The notes beneath the pieces are model-generated. The model saw only the letters and a list, made by a program, of their open reading frames with translations. It had not been told where the DNA came from and searched no databases. The position numbers and the translations under genes are program-made. DNA of 64,000 nt, taken from NCBI RefSeq assembly GCF_002280675.1, contig NZ_NCEN01000018.1, forward strand, positions 1-64,000, in the 5' to 3' direction. This stretch comes from Novosphingobium sp. 32-60-15 (GTDB taxonomy: Bacteria; Pseudomonadota; Alphaproteobacteria; Sphingomonadales; Sphingomonadaceae). Positions 45,871 through 53,775 of this stretch are shown in pieces (the stretch's first letter is position 1; every line of letters begins with the position of its first letter).

Positions 45871-46899
45871 TTATGCGCTGTTGCAGCTGGCGATCAGGGC
45901 AGCGCCCAATTCATCAAGGCCAAGCTGGGTTTCGGCAGCGCCCATCGCAATCGCCGCAGCGGGCGCTTCGGCAACCATCGCCGTACCGGGATCTTGCACA
46001 AACGTCTTGCAGCCTTGATCGCGCATCAGCTTCAGGCCCTTGGCACCGTCTGCGCCCATGCCTGTCAGCACCGCAGCCGTTGCAGGGACCGATCCGCGCG
46101 CGATGGAGCCGAACAGGAGGTTGGCGGCAGGGCGCATCCCGTCCACCGGATCACGATCAATCAGGCGCAACTTGGCAGGGCTGCCCGGTTCGATCACGGC
46201 ATGACGTTCGGGGTCAAAGGCAATGTGGATTGTGCCCGGCGTCAATGCCGTGCCGTCCTTTGCTGCCTTGACCGAACATTTCAGCTCGCCATCCATGCGT
46301 TTGATGAAAGTTTCCACCACCGCCGGTTCGGCATTCAGCGTGATAACTGTGGGCGGGCACTTTTCCGGGAAATAGGTCAGCATCTGGGTCAGCGCATCAA
46401 TCCCGCCCATCGAGGCAGACAGCGCGACAATATAGCCGTTCCATTCAAAGTTTGCTTCTGCCGCCTTGTGTTCACGCGGGGCCTTGCGGTCTTTGACGTT
46501 GCTGTTGGCAGCGGCGAGCACGATCTTGCCAAGCTTGCCCACGGTCTTGCTGAACTGTTCCGGCGTTGCCTTCAGCGGCTTGGGGAAACATTCGACCGCG
46601 CCCAGCTCATAGGCGCGCAGCGATGTTTCGGTGCCGGCCTGGGTAAGGCTGGACAGCATGACGACAGGCAGCGGGGCCGTGCCCATGATTTCTTCGAGGA
46701 ATTCGATCCCGCTCATCCCCGGCATTTCCACGTCGAGCGTAACGACATTGGGACGCAGGGCGATGATCTGATCGCGCGCTTCAGCGGCATTTGCAGCAGC
46801 ACCAACGACGGTCACATTCTTCGCTTGATCGAGAATATCGGAAAACAATGCCCGCATGGCAGCGGAATCATCGACGACCAGAACTCGTGCTTCATGCAT
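45871..46899 (-). CDS. CheB-like protein lacking the catalytic His
   Basis: This 342-residue protein has an intact receiver domain (VLVVDDSAAM, Asp56 in TLDVEMPGMSG, Lys in FPKPLK) and a CheB methylesterase-like domain. The nucleophile Ser163 (ALSASMGGIDAL) and Asp284 (TGMGADGAKGL) are in place. The His of the usual VQH motif is Asn189 (PPTVITLNAEP). It is therefore likely a poor or inactive esterase. It is divergent from the chemotaxis operon, which encodes a canonical CheB. Confidence 0.85.
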   Translation of the reverse strand: MHEARVLVVDDSAAMRALFSDILDQAKNVTVVGAAANAAEARDQIIALRPNVVTLDVEMPGMSGIEFLEEIMGTAPLPVVMLSSLTQAGTETSLRAYELGAVECFPKPLKATPEQFSKTVGKLGKIVLAAANSNVKDRKAPREHKAAEANFEWNGYIVALSASMGGIDALTQMLTYFPEKCPPTVITLNAEPAVVETFIKRMDGELKCSVKAAKDGTALTPGTIHIAFDPERHAVIEPGSPAKLRLIDRDPVDGMRPAANLLFGSIARGSVPATAAVLTGMGADGAKGLKLMRDQGCKTFVQDPGTAMVAEAPAAAIAMGAAETQLGLDELGAALIASCNSA

Positions 46900-47113
46900 T
46901 GTGACAAAAACCCCTGATTCGAACGCCTTAGCGCGGCTATGGACCTCCTCTTACGCGCGAAGGGGCAAGCAATTCATGTGCTGCACCTTACGTATCTCAC
47001 CCTAGCTATGCCGAAAGCCGGCCTTCGTGCCTCCGGGCCTATCAGATGGATAACAAACGCCGATTCCGGATTCGTTCCGGGCCGGTATCATCCATGCGGA
47101 GGGCACTCGTCCG

Positions 47114-47374
47114 ATGTCGTCGATATCATTGCCAGCCCGGTGCGACCGCGCCGCCACAGAAGCCTTGTTGCCCGAAATGATCGCGGCATTGGGTGCGGGG
47201 CCGCTGCACATTGATGCGCGCGAATGCCAGCAAGTTGGCCAGGCTATGCTGCAATTGCTCGTCAGCGCGCGGCAAACCGGCGAAGGCGCGGTGATTGATG
47301 CGTCTCCGGCCTTGCGCGAAACAGCGGCACTGGCCGGCCTTTCCGAAGAGCTCTTTGCAGGGACAGACGCATGA
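47114..47374 (+). CDS. STAS-domain protein preceding cheA
   Basis: This 86-residue protein has a STAS-like pattern: GPLHIDARECQQVGQAMLQL, LVSARQTGEGAVI, then ETAALAGLSEELF. STAS proteins act as phospho-switches or partner-binding modules. The conserved Ser/Thr phosphosite after the Asp (DxS) is not preserved. GGAGGG lies upstream of the ATG, and the stop overlaps cheA (ATGA). It opens the chemotaxis operon; its promoter must lie in 46900-47113, where I see no clear sigma-28 or sigma-54 element. Confidence 0.75.
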   Translation: MSSISLPARCDRAATEALLPEMIAALGAGPLHIDARECQQVGQAMLQLLVSARQTGEGAVIDASPALRETAALAGLSEELFAGTDA

Positions 47375-49578
47375 CCGCCGAGGAAATTCAGGCAATCTTC
47401 TTTGCCGAATGCGAAGAATCACTGGCCGCTGCAGAACAAGGCCTTGCTGCATGCAAAGAGGGCACGCAGGACAGTGATACGGTTAACGCGGTGTTCCGCG
47501 GCGTCCATTCGATCAAGGGTGGCGCGGGCGCATTTGGTTACAGCGCACTGCAAGCCTTTACCCATACGTTCGAAACACTGCTGTCCGACGTTCGCGATGG
47601 CACCGTTGCGATTACCGAGCCGCTGATCGATCTGATGCTGATCGCGCTTGATACATTAAGCGATCATGTGACCGCTGCGCGCGATAGCAGCGAACCACCC
47701 GAAGACGCGGCGCTTCAGGCCGAATTGACCGCTGCAATGGCTGCCAATGCCGGAGCCGCTCCTGCAGCAGCGCCTGAACCGGTTGCAGCGCCTGCACCAA
47801 TGCCTGCCTCAATGGAAGCCAAGACCATTGAGCCGGACGAAGACGACTTCGATCTCGATTTCGATCTTGATGCCCTGCTTGACGATATTTCCGGCGAGAT
47901 TGGTGAACCCGAAACGCCCGGCGTGATGCCGCGCTGGGACGTCAAGGTGCGCGCGCACAGCGCGGCCATGCGCAATGGCAGCGAGCCATTGCTGATGCTG
48001 CGCGAAATGGCCGAGCTTGGCGGCGTATGCACCACCTGTGATATTTCCTCGATCCCGCCACTCGACGGGTTCGATCCGGGTACGGGGTATCTGGGCTGGG
48101 TATTCAGCTTCCCGGTTGATGTAAGCGAAGCTGCAGTCCGCGACATTTTCGACTTTGTTGGCGATGATTGCACGCTGGCGTTCGGTGATGATGCCCCGAT
48201 GCCGCCCGTGCGCTTTCCCGCAGCCGTTGTCGCAGCAGCGCCGGTTGCACCGGTTGTCGCAGCGCAAGCCGTTACTGCACCCAAAGCCGTGGCCCCCGAT
48301 TTGCCAAATGCAGCGCCGGTACAACTTGCCGACGATGTGCAGGCCAGCCGTTCACAACAAGCGCCGCCAGCGCCGCCCGCTCCCGGCCAATCGATCCGCA
48401 TCGAATTGTTCAAGCTGGACAAGTTGATCGACGCCGTGGGCGAACTGGTTATTGCCCAGGCCATGATGGCGCAGCGGCTGTCATCGGACGGGTTAAGCGC
48501 GTCGGATGAAATGACGCTTATCGAAGGCCTGACGCGCGACATCCAGGAATCGGCGATGGCGATCCGTGCCCAGCCGATCGGCTCTGTCTTCAGCCGCGTG
48601 CCGCGTATCTTGCGCGAACTGGCATCGTCCACCGGCAAACATGTGCGGCTTGAAGTATCGGGCGAAAGCACCGAACTCGACAAGACCGTGATCGAGCGGC
48701 TGGGTGAACCGTTGACCCACTTGATTCGCAATGCGGTCGATCATGGCATCGAACCAGCCGACGAACGCATTGCAGCGGGCAAACCCGCCGAAGGCACGTT
48801 AACGCTTTCAGCCGAACACCGTTCGGGCCGCATCCTCATCCGCATCGGCGATGATGGCAAGGGCATCGATCGTGAACGCGTGTTCGCCAAGGCTGTCGAA
48901 AAAGGCCTGATTGCGCCGGATACGGTGATGACCAAGGAAGAGATCGACCTGCTGATCTTTGCTCCGGGTTTCTCGACCGCAGCACAAGTTACCAATGTGT
49001 CCGGGCGCGGCGTTGGCATGGACGTGGTGCGCCAGAACGTCAAAGATCTGGGCGGGCGGATCACCATTGAATCCGAACCGGGTTCAGGCACAACCTTCAC
49101 CCTTACCTTGCCGCTCACGCTGGCGATTTCCGATGGCATGGTCGTCAATGTCGGTGACCAGACGCTGGTCGTGCCGCTGGCCAACGTGGTCGAAAGTCTG
49201 CGTCCCGAACCGCACGAAGTCCAGGGCCTTGGCGCGAACCGCTGCATGATCAATGTGCGCGGGCGGTTCATTCCGGTCATCCCGCTCAGTGCCTCGGTCG
49301 GTGCAATCGGCGCAGCCACACAGCCTCAGGATGGCGTGCTGATCGTCGTCGAAACAGAAAGCGCGGGCCGTGCGGCCCTGCTGGTCGATGCGATTTGCGA
49401 CCAGCGCCAGGTCGTGATCAAGAGCCTTGATACGCATTATCGCTCGGTCGAGGGCGTGGCGGGGGCGACGATCCTTGGTGATGGCCGGGTGGCGCTGATT
49501 GTCGATGTCGACAGTCTGGTCTCGCGCAGCCTTGCCTCGGCGCAAGCGGCGTCCGGCACATTGGCAGAAGCAGCATGA
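47371..49578 (+). CDS. cheA: chemotaxis histidine kinase CheA
   Basis: This 735-residue kinase has an N-terminal HPt domain (VFRGVHSIKGGAGAFGY, phospho-site His46), an acidic linker, a P2-like domain at about 185-275, a dimerisation helix (IELFKLDKLIDAVGELVIAQ), the ATP-binding domain (LGEPLTHLIRNAVDHGIE, then GRGVGMDVVRQNVKDLGGR) and a CheW-like regulatory domain. It passes phosphate to CheY and CheB. Confidence 0.96.
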   Translation: MTAEEIQAIFFAECEESLAAAEQGLAACKEGTQDSDTVNAVFRGVHSIKGGAGAFGYSALQAFTHTFETLLSDVRDGTVAITEPLIDLMLIALDTLSDHVTAARDSSEPPEDAALQAELTAAMAANAGAAPAAAPEPVAAPAPMPASMEAKTIEPDEDDFDLDFDLDALLDDISGEIGEPETPGVMPRWDVKVRAHSAAMRNGSEPLLMLREMAELGGVCTTCDISSIPPLDGFDPGTGYLGWVFSFPVDVSEAAVRDIFDFVGDDCTLAFGDDAPMPPVRFPAAVVAAAPVAPVVAAQAVTAPKAVAPDLPNAAPVQLADDVQASRSQQAPPAPPAPGQSIRIELFKLDKLIDAVGELVIAQAMMAQRLSSDGLSASDEMTLIEGLTRDIQESAMAIRAQPIGSVFSRVPRILRELASSTGKHVRLEVSGESTELDKTVIERLGEPLTHLIRNAVDHGIEPADERIAAGKPAEGTLTLSAEHRSGRILIRIGDDGKGIDRERVFAKAVEKGLIAPDTVMTKEEIDLLIFAPGFSTAAQVTNVSGRGVGMDVVRQNVKDLGGRITIESEPGSGTTFTLTLPLTLAISDGMVVNVGDQTLVVPLANVVESLRPEPHEVQGLGANRCMINVRGRFIPVIPLSASVGAIGAATQPQDGVLIVVETESAGRAALLVDAICDQRQVVIKSLDTHYRSVEGVAGATILGDGRVALIVDVDSLVSRSLASAQAASGTLAEAA

Positions 49579-50444
49579 GCCTGATGGAAGCTCTCGACGC
49601 GTCGATGCCGGGGGTCAGCCCCGGTATTTACGACGAAAAGGATTTTCGCGCGATCAGCGAAATCGCGCATGCCGAGGCGGGCATCGTGCTGCCTGCGGGC
49701 AAGGCGATGCTGGTCTATTCTCGGCTGGCACCACTGGTCCGCAACAGCGGCTGCGCCACCTTTGGCGCCTATGTCATGCGCATTCGTGAAGACGCGGTGG
49801 AACGGTCGAAAACCATTTGTGCGCTGACCACCAATCACACCTTCTTTTACCGCGAATCCCATCACTTCGAACATTTCGCCAGCGATGTGCGCCCTGGTTT
49901 TGTAAACCGGTTGCGCAGCGGCGGCAAAGTCCGGCTGTGGTCCGCAGGGTCATCCAGCGGCGAGGAAACGTGGTCATTGCTGATGACGCTGCTGGGGCCG
50001 GACAGGTCCGAAGGCATCGATATTGCCAAGCGCGATGTGCGTCTGCTTGCCAGCGACATTGCCACTCACGCGCTGACCAAGGCGCGCGCGGCAACGTATC
50101 GCACCGAAGATCTGAAGCCTGTCCCCGACGCCTTGCGCCGCAATTGGACGCAAAGCGCAGGCGATGAGACAACAATCGCCTCCGAAGTGCAGCAAATCGC
50201 CCGGTTCCGTACGCTGAACCTGCTGGGCGATTGGCCGATGCAGGGCCAGTTCGATGTCATCTTCTGCCGCAACGTCATGATCTATTTCGACAATCCGACA
50301 AAAGAGCGCCTTGTCGCGCGTTTTGCGGAAAAACTCGTCCCCGGCGGCTGGCTTTACATCGGCCATTCCGAACGAGTGACCGGTCCGGCGATGGAACATC
50401 TGTCGACCATGGGCCCCACCATTTATCGCAAGAGGTCTGCATGA
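49575..50444 (+). CDS. cheR: chemoreceptor methyltransferase CheR
   Basis: This 289-residue enzyme methylates receptor glutamates. The sequence TTNHTFFYRESHHFEHF, the S-adenosylmethionine site VRLWSAGSSSGEETWSLLM, and FDVIFCRNVMIYFDNPTKER are clear. It overlaps cheA and cheB by four bases each. Confidence 0.95.
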   Translation: MSLMEALDASMPGVSPGIYDEKDFRAISEIAHAEAGIVLPAGKAMLVYSRLAPLVRNSGCATFGAYVMRIREDAVERSKTICALTTNHTFFYRESHHFEHFASDVRPGFVNRLRSGGKVRLWSAGSSSGEETWSLLMTLLGPDRSEGIDIAKRDVRLLASDIATHALTKARAATYRTEDLKPVPDALRRNWTQSAGDETTIASEVQQIARFRTLNLLGDWPMQGQFDVIFCRNVMIYFDNPTKERLVARFAEKLVPGGWLYIGHSERVTGPAMEHLSTMGPTIYRKRSA

Positions 50445-51460
50445 GCATTCGCGTCGTCATCGTCGAGGATTCGCCTACCATGCGCGCGATTCTGATGAAC
50501 CGGCTCAGCAAAGAGCCGGACATCGAGGTAGTCGCAGCTGCCGCCAATGCCGCAGAAGGCCGCCAGATGATCCGCGAGCTGGACCCGGACGTGGTCACGC
50601 TCGACATTGAAATGCCCGGTATGAACGGCCTCGATTTCCTGGCCAAGATCATGGAATTGCGCCCCACCCCGGTCATCATCGTTTCAGGATCCACGCAGGA
50701 AGGCAATGAAATGTCGGCCCGCGCGCTCGCGCTTGGCGCGGTCGATTGCTATGCCAAATCAGGCGGCGGCGTTGGTCTGGAAGACGCAGGGCGCCTTGCC
50801 AAGATGATCCGCGAGGCATCGAAAGTGGAATTCACCACGCGCGCACCAGCCGTGCGCAAAGTGGTGCAGGAAGCGCGCGGATCACTGATCGAACGCCCCG
50901 CCCTGATCGCCATCGGTTCATCCACCGGCGGGGTTGAAGCCTTGCAAACCGTGCTCGGCAGCTTTCCCGCCGATTGCCCGCCAACCGTGATCGTCCAGCA
51001 CATCAACGCGCGTTTTGCCCCCGCCGTTGCACGTACGCTTGACCAGTCATGCCCGCCAAAAGTCCTTATCGCCGAACCCGATCTGCCGTTGAAGCAGGGC
51101 CACGTCTATCTGGCACCGGGCGATGAGCGGCACTTGTCTGTTGGCGGATCAAGCACATTCCATTGCAAGCTGCGGCCCGGTGACCCCGTTTCGGGCCATC
51201 AACCAAGCGTTGATGTTCTGTTTGCCTCGGTTGCCGAAGTGGTTGGCGCGCGCGCGGTTGGCATCTTGCTGACGGGCATGGGTGCCGATGGCGCGCAAGG
51301 CCTGTTGGCGATGGCACGCAAGGGCGCGCACACCATCGCCCAGGACGAGGCCACCTGCACCGTGTTCGGCATGCCGCGCGCTGCGATCAATCTGGGCGCG
51401 GCCAATGTCGTTGCGCCGCTGGGATCAATTGCCCGCCACTTGTTCAGCAAGGCGGCCTGA
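50441..51460 (+). CDS. cheB: chemoreceptor methylesterase CheB
   Basis: This 339-residue enzyme has a receiver domain (Asp55 in TLDIEMPGMNG) and a complete catalytic triad: Ser161 in AIGSSTGGVEAL, His187 in TVIVQHINARFAP, and Asp in LTGMGADGAQGL. The ATG at 50441 overlaps the cheR stop. It reverses CheR and may also deamidate receptors. Confidence 0.95.
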   Translation: MSIRVVIVEDSPTMRAILMNRLSKEPDIEVVAAAANAAEGRQMIRELDPDVVTLDIEMPGMNGLDFLAKIMELRPTPVIIVSGSTQEGNEMSARALALGAVDCYAKSGGGVGLEDAGRLAKMIREASKVEFTTRAPAVRKVVQEARGSLIERPALIAIGSSTGGVEALQTVLGSFPADCPPTVIVQHINARFAPAVARTLDQSCPPKVLIAEPDLPLKQGHVYLAPGDERHLSVGGSSTFHCKLRPGDPVSGHQPSVDVLFASVAEVVGARAVGILLTGMGADGAQGLLAMARKGAHTIAQDEATCTVFGMPRAAINLGAANVVAPLGSIARHLFSKAA

Positions 51461-51461
51461 T

Positions 51462-52019
51462 ATGAGTTATCATCAACCCATATCCGCAGCACCCCCGATT
51501 GAGCGCGTGACCGTGATGCAAGGCCAGGCGCTGGCCAGTGCCGGTCAGGCGATTGAATATTCCACCGTGCTGGGATCGTGCGTAGCCACGTGCCTGTATG
51601 ATCCTGAAACGCGCGTTGGCGGGATGAATCATTTTCTGTTGTCAGAACCGCCGGCAAACACCCCCGGTGCCAAGATTGACGAACATTACGGCGTCTATCT
51701 GATGGAATTGCTGGTCAACGAAATGCTCTCGAAAGGCGCGCGCAAGTTTCATTTGCGAGCACACCTTTACGGTGGGGCCAATGTTAATCGCAATATGATG
51801 AAGATCGGCTCGATGAATGCCGACTTCGCCCGCGAATTCCTGAGGCGCGAAGGCATTATGCTGGTGCGCGAAGATCTCGGCGGCACCCAGGCCCGCCGCG
51901 TCGATTTCCGTCCGGCAACGGGCCAGGTCCGCCTCCGCACAGTGGAAGACCGGTTCGCGCCCCCTGTTAAACCCACCCCAAGTCCTGTCGTCACCCGCGG
52001 CGACGTCGAACTGTTCTGA
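51462..52019 (+). CDS. cheD: receptor glutamine deamidase CheD
   Basis: This 185-residue protein has the CheD catalytic Cys in STVLGSCVATCLYDPETRVG and the His in GMNHFLLSE. CheD deamidates receptors and can bind CheC-type partners. It starts just after cheB; the ATG at 51462 is the natural start. Confidence 0.93.
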   Translation: MSYHQPISAAPPIERVTVMQGQALASAGQAIEYSTVLGSCVATCLYDPETRVGGMNHFLLSEPPANTPGAKIDEHYGVYLMELLVNEMLSKGARKFHLRAHLYGGANVNRNMMKIGSMNADFAREFLRREGIMLVREDLGGTQARRVDFRPATGQVRLRTVEDRFAPPVKPTPSPVVTRGDVELF

Positions 52020-52039
52020 TCGGAAAAGTGAGTTCCACT

Positions 52040-52411
52040 ATGAGCAAATCCACCAGAATTCTCACCGTAGACGACAGCCCGTCCATGCGGGCTCTTCTCA
52101 ACCACGCCCTTGCCGGGCATGGCTTCGACGTATCGCAAGCAGAGGACGGCATTGCCGCGCTCGATTGGCTGGCGATGAACGAGGTTGATGTGGTGATTAC
52201 CGACATTAACATGCCGCGCCTTGACGGCTTTGGCTTGATTGAGCGTTTGCGCGAGGGCAGCCGCCATCGCGACCGCCCGATCCTTGTGCTGACCACCGAA
52301 AGTTCGGACGAAAAGAAAGCGCGTGCGCGTGCAGCCGGTGCCACCGGCTGGATCGTCAAGCCGTTCGACCCCGAGAAACTGGTGGCAGCCGTCCGCCGGG
52401 TTTCCCACTGA
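52040..52411 (+). CDS. cheY: CheY response regulator
   Basis: This 123-residue receiver has ILTVDDSPSMRALL, VVITDINMPRLDGFGLI with the phospho-Asp, VLTTESSDEKKA and the Lys in IVKPFDPEK. A GTG at 52028 would add four residues. It would normally bind FliM, but the FliM here lacks the usual docking peptide. Confidence 0.93.
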   Translation: MSKSTRILTVDDSPSMRALLNHALAGHGFDVSQAEDGIAALDWLAMNEVDVVITDINMPRLDGFGLIERLREGSRHRDRPILVLTTESSDEKKARARAAGATGWIVKPFDPEKLVAAVRRVSH

Positions 52412-52440
52412 TGTCCCCCCGTCTTTCAGGAGCTTCCAGC

Positions 52441-52884
52441 ATGCTGCGCGAACTCATTACGTTTGAAGTCGAAGGCCAGGTCTTCGGGCTCGACATCATG
52501 GCGATCCGCGAAATCCGCGCATGGTCGCCCACCACGCGTTTGCCGCGCGTCCCCAGCTACGTTGCGGGCGTCGTCAATTTGCGCGGCACGGTTCTGCCGG
52601 TGATCGATCTGGCGGCCCGTCTTGGCTGGCGCGCAACCGAACCGACCCCGCGCCACGCCATCATCGTGACCCAGCAAGGTGCACAGATCAGCGGCTGGAT
52701 CGTGGATTCGGTCAGCGATATCGTCACCCTTGCCAGCGATGCATTGCAGCCACCGCCACCAACATCGGCTGGCGATACGGTTGTGCCGTTCCTCGAAGGC
52801 CTTGCCGCCATCGAAGACCGCATGGTGATGGTGCTCAACCTTGCTGCATTGTCCGACGGGGCCGAAGTCGCCGAAGCTGCCTGA
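52441..52884 (+). CDS. cheW: chemotaxis coupling protein CheW
   Basis: This protein of about 147 residues has LITFEVEGQVFGLDIMAIRE, then GVVNLRGTVLPVIDLAARLG, the CheW signature. The ATG at 52441 follows AGGAG; an ATG at 52411 overlapping cheY is possible. It couples receptors to CheA. Confidence 0.93.
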   Translation: MLRELITFEVEGQVFGLDIMAIREIRAWSPTTRLPRVPSYVAGVVNLRGTVLPVIDLAARLGWRATEPTPRHAIIVTQQGAQISGWIVDSVSDIVTLASDALQPPPPTSAGDTVVPFLEGLAAIEDRMVMVLNLAALSDGAEVAEAA

Positions 52885-52906
52885 ACGGCCAGAAGGGAGA
52901 CGCCCT

Positions 52907-53158
52907 ATGGCGCAAGCAACGCACCGCCAGATTGCTATCGTGCTTGAAGAGCTAGCCGAAGAGGTCGAAGCGCTTGGCGCATCGCTGTGCACAGACATGG
53001 ATATCGCCATGCGCCACATGGACAAATTGCAAGCTATCGACCTCATCGCCCAAAAACAACGCTCGCTGGGGCTTTTGCTGGTGGCAGAACGCCCTGCCGA
53101 AGAGATCGAACGCATCGCGATAGACGTGCTACGCGACCGGATGCGGCTGTCGGGCTGA
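52907..53158 (+). CDS. small helical protein ending the chemotaxis operon
   Basis: This 83-residue, Leu/Glu/Ala-rich helical protein (IVLEELAEEVEALGASLCTD and HMDKLQAIDLIAQKQRSLG) follows a good AAGGGAG site. I do not recognise a family. Its place between cheW and the operon terminator suggests a chemotaxis role; a small phosphatase or adaptor is possible, but no CheZ or CheC signature is present. Confidence 0.6.
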   Translation: MAQATHRQIAIVLEELAEEVEALGASLCTDMDIAMRHMDKLQAIDLIAQKQRSLGLLLVAERPAEEIERIAIDVLRDRMRLSG

Positions 53159-53200
53159 TCTTCGCCCGACACTGCAAAGCATTCATGGTGGATAGTTCAG

Positions 53201-53236
53201 GGGCGGTGCGCGCATTGACGCGCACGCCCTTTTTTC
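53201..53236 (+). terminator. terminator of the chemotaxis operon
   Basis: GGGCG-G-TGCGCG pairs with CGCGCA-CGCCC around a 6-nt loop and is followed by six T residues. It lies 43 bp after the last stop. The rest of 53237-53408 shows no gene. Confidence 0.9.
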
Positions 53237-53408
53237 ATGCCACGGAGAATTTTCCGCTGGTCGAAGGTCTTGTGATTTAACGGCAGAGCTTGGCCCTGTG
53301 ACGGCCCGCACATAATTTCGCGTAGTACGGCATTACTGGTGATTACCACAGTTCAGCAGATACGAAACCCGCAGGATCGTATTGGCGCATGGCCACGAGA
53401 AAACGCCG

Positions 53409-53771
53409 ATGATCACGATCTCACCGTCGATTGTTTCTGCCATGCAATCCGATTGTTTCGATGATCTGGAACAACGCATATTCAATTGGCTGTCCGCCGA
53501 ACTTCCGGCGTGGACAACGCTTCCCGCCGGGCAGCGCAAGCATGATCTTCACGCAGTCGTTCAGGATGGTCGCACGGTCGGGATGCGCGTCGAGACCGAT
53601 TTTGCGCTTTATGCCCTGCTGATGTTCCTGTCCGGCGGCAACTGGCGCGACATTCGTGACCATGCCCAGGTGGCCGAAGCGATGACAATCCCCGATGTCA
53701 CTGCGCCCAACAAGTTGATGTGGCTCGAAGGCTGGCTTGCCGAGCGCGGCCACCGTATTGCCGGGGCTTGA
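53409..53771 (+). CDS. small protein, first gene of an unknown three-gene unit
   Basis: This 120-residue protein shows the layout of a widespread small family that I recall near type VI secretion or polymorphic-effector genes. Residues 1-15 contain a short beta segment (MITISPSIVSAMQSD). A helix with FDDLEQRIFNWLSAELPAW follows, then a strand-helix with GRTVGMRVETDFALYALLMF and the ending GGNWRDIRDHAQVAEAM. The start is ATG at 53409, or TTG at 53382 with nine more residues. No signal peptide is seen. The function is unknown. Confidence 0.6.
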   Translation: MITISPSIVSAMQSDCFDDLEQRIFNWLSAELPAWTTLPAGQRKHDLHAVVQDGRTVGMRVETDFALYALLMFLSGGNWRDIRDHAQVAEAMTIPDVTAPNKLMWLEGWLAERGHRIAGA

Positions 53772-53775
53772 TGCA

